A stretch of 64,000 bases of DNA from Dyella sp. BiH032 (GTDB lineage: Bacteria; Pseudomonadota; Gammaproteobacteria; Xanthomonadales; Rhodanobacteraceae). The stretch spans positions 3,968,001-4,032,000 of the forward strand of contig NZ_CP134867.1 in assembly GCF_031954525.1 (NCBI RefSeq). The letters run 5' to 3'. Both the position numbers and the translations under genes were made by a program. Below the pieces are notes generated by a model that was given only the letters and a program-made list of their open reading frames with translations, had not been told where the DNA came from and did no database searches. Numbering within the stretch: the stretch's first letter is position 1; every line of letters starts with the position of its first letter. This document shows positions 22,154 through 30,777 of this stretch, one piece after another.

Positions 22154-23316
22154 GCGACGCTCCCGGGCAACGCCACGGCGCTTTCCCGCTCACGGGGAAG
22201 CTGCGCGAGCGGAACGCTAACGCGCAGGCGCGTGCCCCGCCCGGACGGCGAATCGATCTCCAGCTGGCCGCCCAGCGCGCGGACGCGCTCGCGCATGCCG
22301 CTGACGCCATTGCCATGTGCGGAAAGCCCTCCGCAGCCGTTGTCGCTGATCTGCATGTCGAACCGTTCCTTGCCGATGTCGAACCGCACGCAGGCCTCGC
22401 TGGCCCGCGCATGGCGATGAATATTGGTGATGGCTTCGCGCAGCACCAGCGCGAGGGGCGCCTCGACCGCGGGCGGCAGCAGCATGCCGTCCGGCAGGTC
22501 GCCGTGGAACGTCACGCCGGAAGCCTCCAGCATCAGCCGCGCCGAAATCAGTTCCGCCGCCAGGTCGCCGCGCCGCATGCCCGTGACGGCGGCGCGCACT
22601 TCCGCAAGCGCATGGCGCGCGACTTTCTCCACTTCCGCCATCTCGCACTGGGCCCGCGGCGGATCGTCCAGCGCAAGACGACGCGCCAGCTCCGACTTGA
22701 TGGCGACCAGGGAAAGCGTGTGGCCCAGCAGATCGTGCAGGTCGCGGCCGATGCGCTCGCGCTCCGCCAGCGTGGCCAGGCGCCGCACTTCCTGCTGCGA
22801 AAGGCGCAGGTCGGCGTCCTTGCGCAGGTTATTGATGTAAAGAAAGTTGCCGGAACCGCCCAGCACGCTGCCGATAAACATCACGAGCAGGACCCACAGC
22901 GGCACGTCCACCCAGAGCAGCGCGGCGACCAGCGAGGCCAGCACCATCAAGGCCGTGCCGCGCAGCCACAGGCGAAACGAAGGGGTCACGGACAACGCCG
23001 TGCATGCACTGACGACGTAGCCGAGCGCGACGGGATTGGCAGGCCACAACCCGATCCCCATGACCGCCATGCCGGCGACATACCAGTACAGGCGCCGCGG
23101 CGACCCGAAGTACACCTGCATGTGCAGGTAAACGAACACGAACATGCTCAGGATCGTGGGCACGAACCACGATGGAGCGAACCCGCGCACGCTCAACGGC
23201 ACCAGCAGGAGCGTGACGATCCATACCATCTGGCCCAGCCCCGCTCGCCAGATGAACGCTGGCGCCCGCAGTTGGAGGTAAAGCGAATCCGGCGCGGGCT
23301 TGAACGGCAGGCGCAC
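22150..23316 (-). CDS. DesK-type sensor histidine kinase (second of two)
   Basis: Membrane histidine kinase of the HisKA_3 class, about 388 residues. Five or six hydrophobic segments fill the N-terminal 160 residues (for example IVTLLLVPLSVRGFAP and MFVFVYLHMQVYF), then a short coiled segment, the phosphorylation box ERERIGRDLHDLLGHTLSL and an HATPase domain with NIHRHARAS, ISDNGCGG and GMRERVRALGG. No periplasmic sensor domain is evident; sensing is probably within the membrane. The start is uncertain: GTG at 23316, 1 nt after the upstream stop, is chosen; GTG at 23337 would overlap the upstream gene. It is clearly a paralogue of the kinase just upstream. Confidence 0.9.
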   Translation of the reverse strand: MRLPFKPAPDSLYLQLRAPAFIWRAGLGQMVWIVTLLLVPLSVRGFAPSWFVPTILSMFVFVYLHMQVYFGSPRRLYWYVAGMAVMGIGLWPANPVALGYVVSACTALSVTPSFRLWLRGTALMVLASLVAALLWVDVPLWVLLVMFIGSVLGGSGNFLYINNLRKDADLRLSQQEVRRLATLAERERIGRDLHDLLGHTLSLVAIKSELARRLALDDPPRAQCEMAEVEKVARHALAEVRAAVTGMRRGDLAAELISARLMLEASGVTFHGDLPDGMLLPPAVEAPLALVLREAITNIHRHARASEACVRFDIGKERFDMQISDNGCGGLSAHGNGVSGMRERVRALGGQLEIDSPSGRGTRLRVSVPLAQLPRERESAVALPGSVA

Positions 23317-23317
23317 G

Positions 23318-24505
23318 TCACACGCTCGATGGAACACCGCTGCCCGCGGGTTCCAGGTCCGCCACGGAAGGGCGCGAGGGCAGCAGCGGCACGGTGACGA
23401 GCAGGACCGTGCCGCGGCCGCGCGCCGACTCGATGCTCAGATGGCCACCCAGCGCGCGGACGCGCTCGCGCATGCCGCACATGCCATTGCCCTCGCCGGC
23501 GGTGAAGCCCCGGCCATCGTCGCTCACGCGCAGGCGCATCGTGTTGGCGTCGCGTTCGAGTTCGATGCGGGCGCGGCTGGCCTGGGCGTGGCGGGCGACG
23601 TTGGTGGCCGCCTCGCGCAGCACCAGCGACAGGGCGCGCTCGACTTCCACGGGCAAGCCGGTCGGCGGTGGCGCGTAATCCAGATGCACGCCGGAGGACT
23701 CCAGCAGCAGGCGCGCCGAGGCCAGCTCGGCCGCCAGATCGGTGGCGCGGATGCCGGTCACCGCCGAACGCACCTCGGCCAATGCGTGCCGCGCCACGCG
23801 CTCGGCTTCCGTCACTTCGCGCTTGGCCGCTTCGGCATCGCGGTCGAACAGCTTGCGCGAGAGTTCCAGCTTCAGCGTGATCAGCGACAAGGTGTGCCCG
23901 AGCAGATCGTGCAGGTCGCGCCCGATGCGCTCACGCTCGGCCGTGGCGGCCAGCCGGCGCACTTCTTCCTGCGACAGCTTCAGCGCTGCGTCTTTTTCCT
24001 GCTCCATCCGCTCGACGTGGCTTACCGTCGCGATGATGATGGTCATGCACGGCACGGCCACCAACACTTGCCATGGATATCCGGCGAGCGACGTCACGAG
24101 CGCATATGCAGCATTGAGCGCCAGCAACCGCAGCAGCAGCGTCAGGAAGCGGCGCGAGTTGGCCAGTGCGCACGACACGCAGCCATAGATGAAATACGCG
24201 ATGCCGCTGGGATACCACGGCGCCAGGGCGATGCTCATGCCGGCCAGCAGCCATGCGTAGCGCGGCGCCGTGCGCCGCGGCGCGAGCATGACCTTGGCGA
24301 ACAGCAAGACGAACACCGGATAGGACGCGAGGGTGATCAACGCCCAGCGCAAGGTGTAGTCGTGCCCGAACACCGGCGTGATGAACACCCACGCCGACCA
24401 CAGCAGGTGCACCGATTCCGCCCAGGGCGACTTGCCCTGCCGCTGGATCGCGGCCACGCGCGAATCCGGCGCCGGCGTGAGCCAGGAGCGAAGCAGGCTG
24501 AGCAT
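23318..24505 (-). CDS. DesK-type sensor histidine kinase (first of two)
   Basis: Paralogue of the next gene, 395 residues, with the same plan: a short soluble start (SWLTPAPDSRVAAIQRQGKS), five or six membrane segments, then ERERIGRDLHDLLGHTLSL, NVARHAQAS, VSDDGRGF and GMRERVRALGG. The identity around the H-box and ATP site is nearly complete, while membrane regions differ, as expected if the two copies sense different signals or heterodimerise. GGAGGGT lies about 8 nt before the ATG at 24505. It follows the ABC permease by 60 nt. Confidence 0.92.
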   Translation of the reverse strand: MLSLLRSWLTPAPDSRVAAIQRQGKSPWAESVHLLWSAWVFITPVFGHDYTLRWALITLASYPVFVLLFAKVMLAPRRTAPRYAWLLAGMSIALAPWYPSGIAYFIYGCVSCALANSRRFLTLLLRLLALNAAYALVTSLAGYPWQVLVAVPCMTIIIATVSHVERMEQEKDAALKLSQEEVRRLAATAERERIGRDLHDLLGHTLSLITLKLELSRKLFDRDAEAAKREVTEAERVARHALAEVRSAVTGIRATDLAAELASARLLLESSGVHLDYAPPPTGLPVEVERALSLVLREAATNVARHAQASRARIELERDANTMRLRVSDDGRGFTAGEGNGMCGMRERVRALGGHLSIESARGRGTVLLVTVPLLPSRPSVADLEPAGSGVPSSV

Positions 24506-24565
24506 GGCGGTGACCCTCCCCACAGGTCGCGCGACGACGGGTGTCGTGACAAGCAGCATGCTACT

Positions 24566-25351
24566 TCAACCGTGCCGGCGCAGGCGGCGGATAGCGAACG
24601 CCAGGAACACGGCCGTCAATCCGGCCAGCGCCGCCACGTGCGGCCATGCCGCGCCCTGCCCCAGGCCGACTGCGTCCAGCGCAAGCTGGTTGAGGTGATA
24701 GGCCGGCCACACCGGCGCCAGCTGCTGCACCGCCTTGGGCATCATCGTTAGGGGAAACCACAGGCCGGAGAGGAAGGCCATCGGCAGGTAGATCAGGTTG
24801 ACCAGACCCGGCGCACCGGTGCCCTTGATCAACATGCCCAGCATCAGCCCCATCGCGCAGAACGGCAGCGTGCCGAACAGGTCCGTGGCGAACAGGGCCA
24901 GTTTCTGCGTCGCCGTGAGCGGCACGTGGGCCAGAAACGTCGCCATCGCCAGCAACAGGCCCGACACGACCGCGGCCGCCAGCATGGCCATGGCCATCTT
25001 GCCGAGCAGGTAGGCGCCCGGCGGCATCGGAAGCGCGCGCTTGAGCGTGAGCAGGCCGTTGTCGCGCTCCATCGACAAGGCCACGCCGAAGCCGAACAGC
25101 CCGGGGGCCATCACGCCGAAGGTGCCGTAGGCGGCCAGCAGATAGCGTGGCGCGTCGGCGCTATTGGCGTGCGCGAGGAAGATGCCGAACATGAGGTAGA
25201 AAGCGAGCGGCAGGAACAAGGTGGGCACGAGGAAACCCGGATTGCGCAGGTAGCGGAGTACCTCGGCGCGGGTTTCCTGCAGATAGGCGCCCAGGACACG
25301 ACCGCGGGGCATGGGTTGGATGGGCGTATTCGCGGAAAGGACAGCGTTCAT
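24566..25351 (-). CDS. ABC-2 type transporter permease
   Basis: Six-helix membrane subunit of an ABC exporter, 261 residues. A cytoplasmic start with LQETRAEVLRYLRNPGFLVP leads into the first helix, and the ABC-2 pattern continues with GLFGFGVALSMERDNGLLTL and FLSGLWFPLTMMPKAVQQLAPVWP near the end. Its start codon shares one base with the stop of the ATPase gene (TGATG). The substrate cannot be told; relatives export antimicrobial peptides, lipids or drugs. The order ATPase-permease-kinase-regulator resembles yvfRSTU/desKR-linked loci of Bacillus. Confidence 0.92.
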   Translation of the reverse strand: MNAVLSANTPIQPMPRGRVLGAYLQETRAEVLRYLRNPGFLVPTLFLPLAFYLMFGIFLAHANSADAPRYLLAAYGTFGVMAPGLFGFGVALSMERDNGLLTLKRALPMPPGAYLLGKMAMAMLAAAVVSGLLLAMATFLAHVPLTATQKLALFATDLFGTLPFCAMGLMLGMLIKGTGAPGLVNLIYLPMAFLSGLWFPLTMMPKAVQQLAPVWPAYHLNQLALDAVGLGQGAAWPHVAALAGLTAVFLAFAIRRLRRHG

Positions 25352-26274
25352 CAGGCGGCCTCGCGGGTTTCGGTCGGCGCCTCGGCGGCGCGGGTCAGCT
25401 CGGTGAAGGCCTCGGCGAGGCCGGCACGCTGGACTTCCAGTTGTTCCAGCTGCGCGTCGGCGGCGAGCAGGCGGCGCACGACGGTTTCCGCGCTGCCCGT
25501 GGACAGCCAGAGCCGGTCGCCTTCGTCGCGAGCCTCGACCACTTCCGGCCAGGACGCGACGTCGGCCGCGCGCAGGCGCGTGACGCAGCGCACCCGCTTG
25601 AGCGCCACGCGCGCGCGCAGATCGTCCACGCTGCCTTCGCTGATCACCCGGCCGCGCGACATCACGCACACACGGTTCGCCAGCGCTTCGGCCTCTTCGA
25701 GATAGTGCGTGGTCAGCACCACGCCGCAGCCTTCGGCCACTAGGTGGCGGATGGCGACCCAGAGTTTCTCGCGGGCCTCCAGGTCCATGCCCACCGTGGG
25801 CTCATCGAGGAACAGCAGCTCCGGCCGGCCGCACAGCGCCAGCGCGAATTGCACGCGGCGCTGCTGCCCACCCGACAGCGCGCCGTAAGGACGGCGCAGC
25901 AGATCGGTCACGCCCGCCAGCTCCGCGCTCTCCTGTTGGCTGCGCGGCGCCGGGTAGTAGCTGGCGGTGAGCCGCAGCAGTTCGCCGACGCGCAGCGTGG
26001 CCGGCAGCGCCGCCGTCTGCAGCATCATGCCGATGCGGCGCCGCGCCACGATGTGCTGCGGATCCTCGCCGAACAGTTCGACACGTCCGGCATCTGGCCG
26101 CACCAGGCCGAGCAGCATGGCAATGGTGGTGCTCTTGCCGGCGCCGTTCGGCCCCAGCAGCGCGAAAATTTCGCCGCGATGCAGCATCAGATCGAGGCCG
26201 TCGACCGCAGTGTGAGCGCCGTAGTGTTTCACCACGGCAGACAGACGTGCGACTGGTAAAGCGTTCGTGATCAT
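25351..26274 (-). CDS. ABC transporter ATP-binding protein
   Basis: ATPase partner of the adjacent permease, 307 residues. Walker A is GPNGAGKST (42-50), signature LSGGQQRRVQFALAL, Walker B LLFLDEPTVGMD, and the switch histidine is in LTTHYLEEAEALA. The C-terminal 80 residues form the extra domain seen in drug- and peptide-exporting ABC-2 ATPases. AGGAGGGAG stands 5 nt before the ATG. It is the first gene of a five-gene operon: ATPase, permease, kinase, kinase, regulator. Confidence 0.95.
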   Translation of the reverse strand: MITNALPVARLSAVVKHYGAHTAVDGLDLMLHRGEIFALLGPNGAGKSTTIAMLLGLVRPDAGRVELFGEDPQHIVARRRIGMMLQTAALPATLRVGELLRLTASYYPAPRSQQESAELAGVTDLLRRPYGALSGGQQRRVQFALALCGRPELLFLDEPTVGMDLEAREKLWVAIRHLVAEGCGVVLTTHYLEEAEALANRVCVMSRGRVISEGSVDDLRARVALKRVRCVTRLRAADVASWPEVVEARDEGDRLWLSTGSAETVVRRLLAADAQLEQLEVQRAGLAEAFTELTRAAEAPTETREAA

Positions 26275-26346
26275 GGACTCCCTCCTTTGGTCACGATGCT
26301 AGGCAGGACAAGGCCTGGCGGGCATTTGCGGGCGTCAGCCGGTGCA

Positions 26347-26362
26347 GGTGACAGGCGTCACC
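26347..26362. promoter_or_regulatory. Perfect palindrome upstream of the ABC/two-component operon
   Basis: GGTGAC-AGGC-GTCACC, 6-4-6 symmetric, 73 nt upstream of the ATPase start and 219 nt before the divergent aminotransferase. Dyads of this size are typical of NarL/DesR-type dimers, so it may be the operator for the regulator encoded at the end of the operon. Function is inferred from position only. Confidence 0.4.
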
Positions 26363-26457
26363 CCCGGGGTTACGGCGCCGACGAAGGCGGGTTATCCTCG
26401 GTGAATCGTCGCGTCACCGATGCGTTACGCGGCGTGCACGATTGAGCAGAAGCCTAT

Positions 26458-26487
26458 GGGTTGCCACGCGCGGGGTTGCCACACGCG
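26458..26487. repeat. Tandem 15-bp direct repeat upstream of the aminotransferase
   Basis: Two adjacent 15-bp units beginning GGGTTGCCAC and differing at one position. Located 94-123 nt before the aminotransferase start; possibly a paired regulator-binding site. Confidence 0.5.
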
Positions 26488-26580
26488 ATCGTCATCGGCT
26501 TCCGCCAGGCATTCATTGCGATGTTGGCAGGACGCGCCATTTCCCCATGGCGATCCTGCGTACCTTGAGGAGGAACCATC

Positions 26581-28077
26581 ATGGGTGTGATCGATCAGCT
26601 GCGCGAACTGCGCGATTTCGGCGGCGCGCCGCAGACCACTGGCCTGGACGACGCGACCATCGAGCGATTCGCCGCCAGCCACCCGCAACTGGCCCAGGCG
26701 ATCGGCGAAGCGGTGGAGCAGCACCGTGCTCTGCGCGCTGAGCTGGGCGATTTCCTCAAGCTCGACGAAGCCGAGCAGCTGCGCCTGGCGCAGGCTGGCT
26801 TCGTCAACTTCTATCCCGACGATGGGATCAACCGCTACCTGCCCGCGGCGGCGCGCGGCCCCTGGATCGTCACGTTCAAGGGCGCGGTGATCCATGACAA
26901 CGGCGGCTACGGCATGCTCGGCTTCGGCCATAACAACGAAGCCATCCGCACGGCGATGAGCCGGCCGCAGGTGATGGCCAACGTGATGACGCCGAGCGTT
27001 TCGCAGATGCGTTTCGCGCAGGCGCTGGATCGCGAGCTCGGCCGCAACCGCGGCGGCAATCCCTACGCGCGCTATCTGTGCCTCAACTCCGGCTCCGAGT
27101 CGGTCTCGCTCGCCTGCCGCATCGCCGACGTCAACGCCAAGGCGATGACCGAGCCGGGCGCGCGCTACGCGGGTCGCAGCATCAAACGCATCGCCGTGAA
27201 AGGCGCATTCCACGGCCGCACCGAGAAGCCGGCGCTGTATTCCGATTCCACCCGCAAGACCTATCAGCAGCACCTAGCGAGCTATCGCCATGAGGACACG
27301 CTGATCACCGTGGCGCCGTACGACGTCGCGCAGCTGGAAGCCGCCTTCGCCGACGCCGACCGGCACGGCTGGTTCATCGAGGCGATGTTCCTGGAACCGG
27401 TGATGGGCGAAGGCGACCCGGGCCGCGCGGTGACGCCGGAGTTCTACAAGGCCGCGCGCGAGCTCACCGAAGCGCACGGCTCCATGCTGCTGATCGATTC
27501 GATCCAGGCGGGCCTGCGCGCGCACGGCGTGCTGTCGCTCACCGACTATCCGGGCTTCGAGCAGCTGCCCGCACCGGACATGGAAACCTTCTCCAAGGCG
27601 CTCAACGCGGGGCAGTATCCGCTGTCCGTGCTCGCCGTGAACGAGCGCGCCGCGAACCTGTATCGCAAAGGCATCTACGGCAACACGATGACCGCCAACC
27701 CGCGCGCGCTGGACGTGGCGCTGGCGACGCTGCACGAACTTACCGACGACGTGCGCGCCAACATCCGCGAGCGCGGCAAGGAGTTCGTCGACAAGCTCAA
27801 CGCGCTGAAGAACGAGCTAGGCGGCCTCATCACCAAGGTGCAGGGCACCGGCCTGCTGTTCTCCTGCGAGCTGGCGGGGGACTTCAAATGCTACGGCGCC
27901 GGTTCCATCGAGGAGTACATGCGCGAGCGCGGCGTGGGCGTGATCCATGGCGGCGTCAATTCGCTGCGTTTCACGCCGCACTTCAAGGTGACCAGCGCCG
28001 AGGTCGATCTGGTGGTCGCCCACGTGCGCCAGGCCCTGCTGCAGGGCCCGCGCAAGATGAAGGCGGAAGCGGCCTGA
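26581..28077 (+). CDS. Class III PLP-dependent aminotransferase
   Basis: Fold-type I aminotransferase of 498 residues in the acetylornithine/4-aminobutyrate transaminase superfamily. Visible landmarks are LNSGSESVSLACRIADVNA (cofactor phosphate region), AFHGRTEKPALYSD, FLEPVMGEGDPG, LLIDSIQAGLRAHG and the Schiff-base lysine in FSKALNAGQYPLS (K339). An N-terminal extension of about 90 residues before the catalytic core is longer than in most class III enzymes. Start is supported by AGGAGG 8 nt upstream. No pathway genes accompany it, so the amino donor and acceptor cannot be assigned. The divergent ABC operon starts 306 nt away. Confidence 0.85.
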   Translation: MGVIDQLRELRDFGGAPQTTGLDDATIERFAASHPQLAQAIGEAVEQHRALRAELGDFLKLDEAEQLRLAQAGFVNFYPDDGINRYLPAAARGPWIVTFKGAVIHDNGGYGMLGFGHNNEAIRTAMSRPQVMANVMTPSVSQMRFAQALDRELGRNRGGNPYARYLCLNSGSESVSLACRIADVNAKAMTEPGARYAGRSIKRIAVKGAFHGRTEKPALYSDSTRKTYQQHLASYRHEDTLITVAPYDVAQLEAAFADADRHGWFIEAMFLEPVMGEGDPGRAVTPEFYKAARELTEAHGSMLLIDSIQAGLRAHGVLSLTDYPGFEQLPAPDMETFSKALNAGQYPLSVLAVNERAANLYRKGIYGNTMTANPRALDVALATLHELTDDVRANIRERGKEFVDKLNALKNELGGLITKVQGTGLLFSCELAGDFKCYGAGSIEEYMRERGVGVIHGGVNSLRFTPHFKVTSAEVDLVVAHVRQALLQGPRKMKAEAA

Positions 28078-28097
28078 AGGCGCCCGCCCGCCGCATG

Positions 28098-28122
28098 AAC
28101 GCCGGGCCACGCGCCCGGCGTT
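28098..28122 (+). terminator. Hairpin after the aminotransferase gene
   Basis: A 10-bp perfect stem (AACGCCGGGC/GCCCGGCGTT) with a 5-nt loop, 21 nt after the stop codon. Only two T follow, so termination may be partial. Confidence 0.5.
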
Positions 28123-28201
28123 CGCCCCACTAGCCAACGGCTGCGACAGGCATAGACTTGCGCCCACCGGCACACGCCGGTCACTCCAGGAGGGTACCCG
28201 C

Positions 28202-28537
28202 ATGTTCTTGCGTTTCAGCCTGACCGCCGCCAGCGTCGCCCTGGCCCTCGCCGTTTCTACCGCCGCTTTCGCCGCACCGCAGGCCAAGAAGGAACTGACG
28301 CCGCAGCAGCAGCGCATGGCCGACTGCAACAAGCAGGCCACCGGCAAGAAGGGCGACGAGCGCAAAGCCTTCATGAGCAGCTGCCTCAAAGGCGAAGCCG
28401 CCGCGCCGGCGAAGATGACTCAGCAGGAAAAGATGAAAGCCTGCAATGCGGATCCGAAAGCCAAGACACTCAAGGGCGACGACCGCAAGAAGTTCATGAG
28501 CTCGTGTCTGAGCGGGGGCGCCGCGGCAAGTCCGTAA
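28202..28537 (+). CDS. psiF: PsiF repeat family protein
   Basis: Small exported protein, 111 residues. The signal peptide ends near [10 protein letters not shown], then two PsiF repeats follow, each with a Cys pair: [19 protein letters not shown] plus MSSCL, and [20 protein letters not shown] plus FMSSCL. In E. coli psiF is phosphate-starvation induced; the molecular role is unknown. The ribosome site AGGAGGG is 8 nt upstream of the ATG. A strong terminator follows, so it forms a single-gene unit. Confidence 0.9.
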   Translation: MFLRFSLTAASVALALAVSTAAFAAPQAKKELTPQQQRMADCNKQATGKKGDERKAFMSSCLKGEAAAPAKMTQQEKMKACNADPKAKTLKGDDRKKFMSSCLSGGAAASP

Positions 28538-28560
28538 ATCCCGTATCGGCCCGTTGCCGC

Positions 28561-28596
28561 AAGGCGCCGCTTCGCTGGAGCGGCGCCTTTGCTTTT
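28561..28596 (+). terminator. Rho-independent terminator of psiF
   Basis: Stem AAGGCGCCGC/GCGGCGCCTT with a 9-nt loop followed by a T-rich run (TTGCTTTTT), 23 nt after the stop. Confidence 0.85.
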
Positions 28597-28653
28597 TGGC
28601 GCCCCGGCGCTCATGGGCGACAATCCGGCGTCGCCCACCGCGCAGGATCGCCC

Positions 28654-29295
28654 ATGAAGCTCGTCGAAGTCCGCCACCCGCTCATCCAGCACAAGCTCGG
28701 CCTGATGCGCCGCGCCGGCATCAGCACGAAGGAGTTCCGCGAGCTGGCCTCGGAAGTCGCCGCCCTGCTCACCTATGAGGCCACCAAGGATCTGGAAACG
28801 ATCGACAAGCACATCGAAGGCTGGGCCGGCCCGCTGACCGTGCACCAGATCAAAGGCAAGAAGATCACTATCGTCCCCATCCTCCGCGCCGGCCTGGGCA
28901 TGCTCCCCGGCGTGCTGGACCTGATCCCCGCCGCCAAGGTCAGCGTCGTAGGCCTGCAGCGCGACGAGGAAACCCTCAAGCCCATCGCCTACTACGAGAA
29001 ACTGACCGGCCGCATGGACGAGCGCATCGCCCTGATCGTCGACCCCATGCTCGCCACCGCCGGCACCCTGGTCGCCACCGTGGACATGCTCAAGGCCGCC
29101 GGCTGCAAGCGCATCAAAGGCCTGTTCCTCGTCGCCGCCCCCGAAGGCTTGAAGCGCATCGAAGCGGCCCACCCGGACATCGAGATCTACACGGCCGCGA
29201 TCGATGAGCGGCTCAACGAACATGGATACATCCTGCCTGGGCTGGGGGATGCGGGGGATAAGATTTTCGGGACGAAGCAGCTGCCGGGGGGCTGA
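28654..29295 (+). CDS. upp: Uracil phosphoribosyltransferase
   Basis: Pyrimidine salvage enzyme, 213 residues, making UMP from uracil and PRPP. Characteristic segments are [40 protein letters not shown], the PRPP loop [15 protein letters not shown] (with DPMLATAGT) and the C-terminal uracil-binding [16 protein letters not shown]. The ATG at 28654 is preceded by AGGAT at 7 nt. No uraA permease gene is adjacent in this window. Confidence 0.96.
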   Translation: MKLVEVRHPLIQHKLGLMRRAGISTKEFRELASEVAALLTYEATKDLETIDKHIEGWAGPLTVHQIKGKKITIVPILRAGLGMLPGVLDLIPAAKVSVVGLQRDEETLKPIAYYEKLTGRMDERIALIVDPMLATAGTLVATVDMLKAAGCKRIKGLFLVAAPEGLKRIEAAHPDIEIYTAAIDERLNEHGYILPGLGDAGDKIFGTKQLPGG

Positions 29296-29627
29296 GCGTT
29301 TTTCTTCGCTGCGGATGCGGCGCTGTCGCGAGCACCCACCCCTCATCCCGCCTTCTCCCCGGAGGGGAGAAGGAGAAGTGCCGTACCGCGGCAAGAAAAA
29401 AACGAGAGCGAGCGAAGCGACGCTCCGTGTCGCTCTTGATCTCCCGGGTTCCCTTCGCGGCGGTGAGGGCTGGACGATCAGGCCGCCAAAGGCGGGCGGG
29501 GACAGGACGTCCCCGCCTTTTCGATCAGGGCATGGATGCCCTGTCGAAAAGCCCGGCCAGCCCTCAACGCACCCGCAGCAGCGTAGGCTGCGGAGGGCGC
29601 CGCGCAGGGGGCCCTTCTTCTTGGTTA
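29296..29627. repeat. Intergenic block of palindromic repeats, left of the IS30-family element
   Basis: No gene. Successive inverted repeats are visible: CCTTCTCCCC-GGA-GGGGAGAAGG (29351-29373), GGCGGGGAC/GTCCCCGCC (29495-29517, followed by TTTT, probably the upp terminator or a bidirectional one), and CAGGGCAT-GG-ATGCCCTG (29526-29543). The block ends with CCTTCTTCTTGGTTA, the left part of a dispersed xanthomonad-type repeat that continues beyond the insertion sequence at 30746. Confidence 0.65.
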
Positions 29628-30745
29628 GGCGGTGTCAATCTAGAAGTGCATCATCGATGGCCTGAGCGAGGTCATCGTGCCCCATGGCACGCATGAACAT
29701 CTCCGCCGGACAGTGGTAGCCCAAGGTGGCTCGGGGCCGAAGGTTCATCTCCTGAGCGATGGCATCCAGCGCTCGCTGGCTATGCACGGACAGATCGGTG
29801 CCTTTAGGGAGGTACTGCCGCAGCAGGCCGTTGGTGTTTTCGCAGATGCCCCGCTGCCAGGGGCTGCGCGGATCGGCGAAATAAATGCTCAAGCCGGTAC
29901 GTTCGGACAAGGTCTTGTACAGCGCCATTTCCTTGCCCTGGTCATAGGTCAGTGTCTGGCGAAGCTCCGGCGGCACGCCCTGGAAGGCGCGACTGAAGCC
30001 CTCCAGCGCCTCCTGGGCCGAACACCCCTTCATCTTGACCAGCTTCAGGAACAAAGTGCGTCGATCCACCAGCACCCCCACCGACGATCGGTTACGCGCC
30101 CCCTTGAGGAAGTCGCCTTCCCAATGGTCTGGTAACAGGCGCTCGTTGGCCTCCGGCGGGCGGTCATGAATACTCGGCAGATCCTGCATGCGGCCGCGCC
30201 GGTTCGCCCCTTGGCCACGCGGACGGCGTGCGCACTTGTGTTGGCGCAGCAAGGCCACCAGCTCACGCCGCAGTTCGCCACGCGGCATGGCATAAATCGC
30301 GGTGTAGATCGTCTCATGGGACACGTGTTTGGCCGGCTCGTCAGGATGCTGCCGGCGCAGTGTGCGGCTCACTTCTTGCGGTGACCAGCGGCGCGCTAAC
30401 AGCTGGCGCACCAGGGGCCACAAGGCCCCATCACGATGTAGCTTGCGCCGTCGGCGTGCCTTGCGCGCGAGCCGTCGAGCCCGCGCACCGGCACGGCGGG
30501 CGTCATAGCCAAGTGTCGGACGACCCATGCGCGGACGCTCCGCCGGTTCGCGGTGCCCATTACGCGCCAATTCCCGGGAAATCGTGCTAGCCGAACGGCC
30601 TAGCAGCCGTGCCAGCTGCCGAGCGCTCTCGCCGCGTGCCTTGCCCACCATGATCGCGCCCCGTTCTTCGGCGCTCAGATGGCTGTAATGCTGTCCCATG
30701 CATCACCGTGTCGTGGGGGTGGTGCACTTGATGTTAGAGACCGCC
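29628..30745 (-). mobile_element. IS30-family insertion sequence, complete, 1118 bp
   Basis: One transposase gene flanked by imperfect 26-bp inverted repeats (29628-29653 and 30720-30745; 19 of 26 positions agree, both start GGCGGT and share AAGTGCA). The outermost 6 bp and the transposase-proximal AAGTGCA blocks are identical. A 3-bp direct repeat TTA lies at 29625-29627 and 30746-30748, the target duplication expected for IS30. The element is inserted in a dispersed palindromic repeat and appears intact. Confidence 0.88.
29635..30699 (-). CDS. IS30-family transposase
   Basis: A 354-residue DDE transposase. The N-terminal helix-turn-helix (LSAEERGAIMVGKARGESA and LLGRSASTISRELARN) is typical of IS30 and binds the inverted repeats. 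The catalytic acids are in DHWEGDFLKG, LTYDQGKEMA and the CENTNGLLRQYLPKGTD motif, which is diagnostic for IS30. The frame is uninterrupted and of full family length, so it may be active. The stop codon lies inside the left inverted repeat region, as is common in compact IS elements. Confidence 0.95.
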   Translation of the reverse strand: MGQHYSHLSAEERGAIMVGKARGESARQLARLLGRSASTISRELARNGHREPAERPRMGRPTLGYDARRAGARARRLARKARRRRKLHRDGALWPLVRQLLARRWSPQEVSRTLRRQHPDEPAKHVSHETIYTAIYAMPRGELRRELVALLRQHKCARRPRGQGANRRGRMQDLPSIHDRPPEANERLLPDHWEGDFLKGARNRSSVGVLVDRRTLFLKLVKMKGCSAQEALEGFSRAFQGVPPELRQTLTYDQGKEMALYKTLSERTGLSIYFADPRSPWQRGICENTNGLLRQYLPKGTDLSVHSQRALDAIAQEMNLRPRATLGYHCPAEMFMRAMGHDDLAQAIDDALLD

Positions 30746-30777
30746 TTACTTCTTCTTGGGCAAGCAAGAAGAAGTAA
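30746..30777. repeat. Right part of the dispersed repeat interrupted by the IS element
   Basis: A perfect 12-bp inverted repeat, TTACTTCTTCTT and AAGAAGAAGTAA, around GGGCAAGC. Together with CCTTCTTCTTGG left of the IS it reconstitutes one uninterrupted repeat unit once the IS and one TTA copy are removed. Confidence 0.7.

Noticed and set aside
26458-26487. CRISPR-like repeats
   Set aside because: Only two directly adjacent copies without spacers; no array of repeats and no cas gene in the window.
29296-29627. Short open frames between upp and the IS element
   Set aside because: They run through palindromic repeats, have no ribosome sites and no recognisable product.
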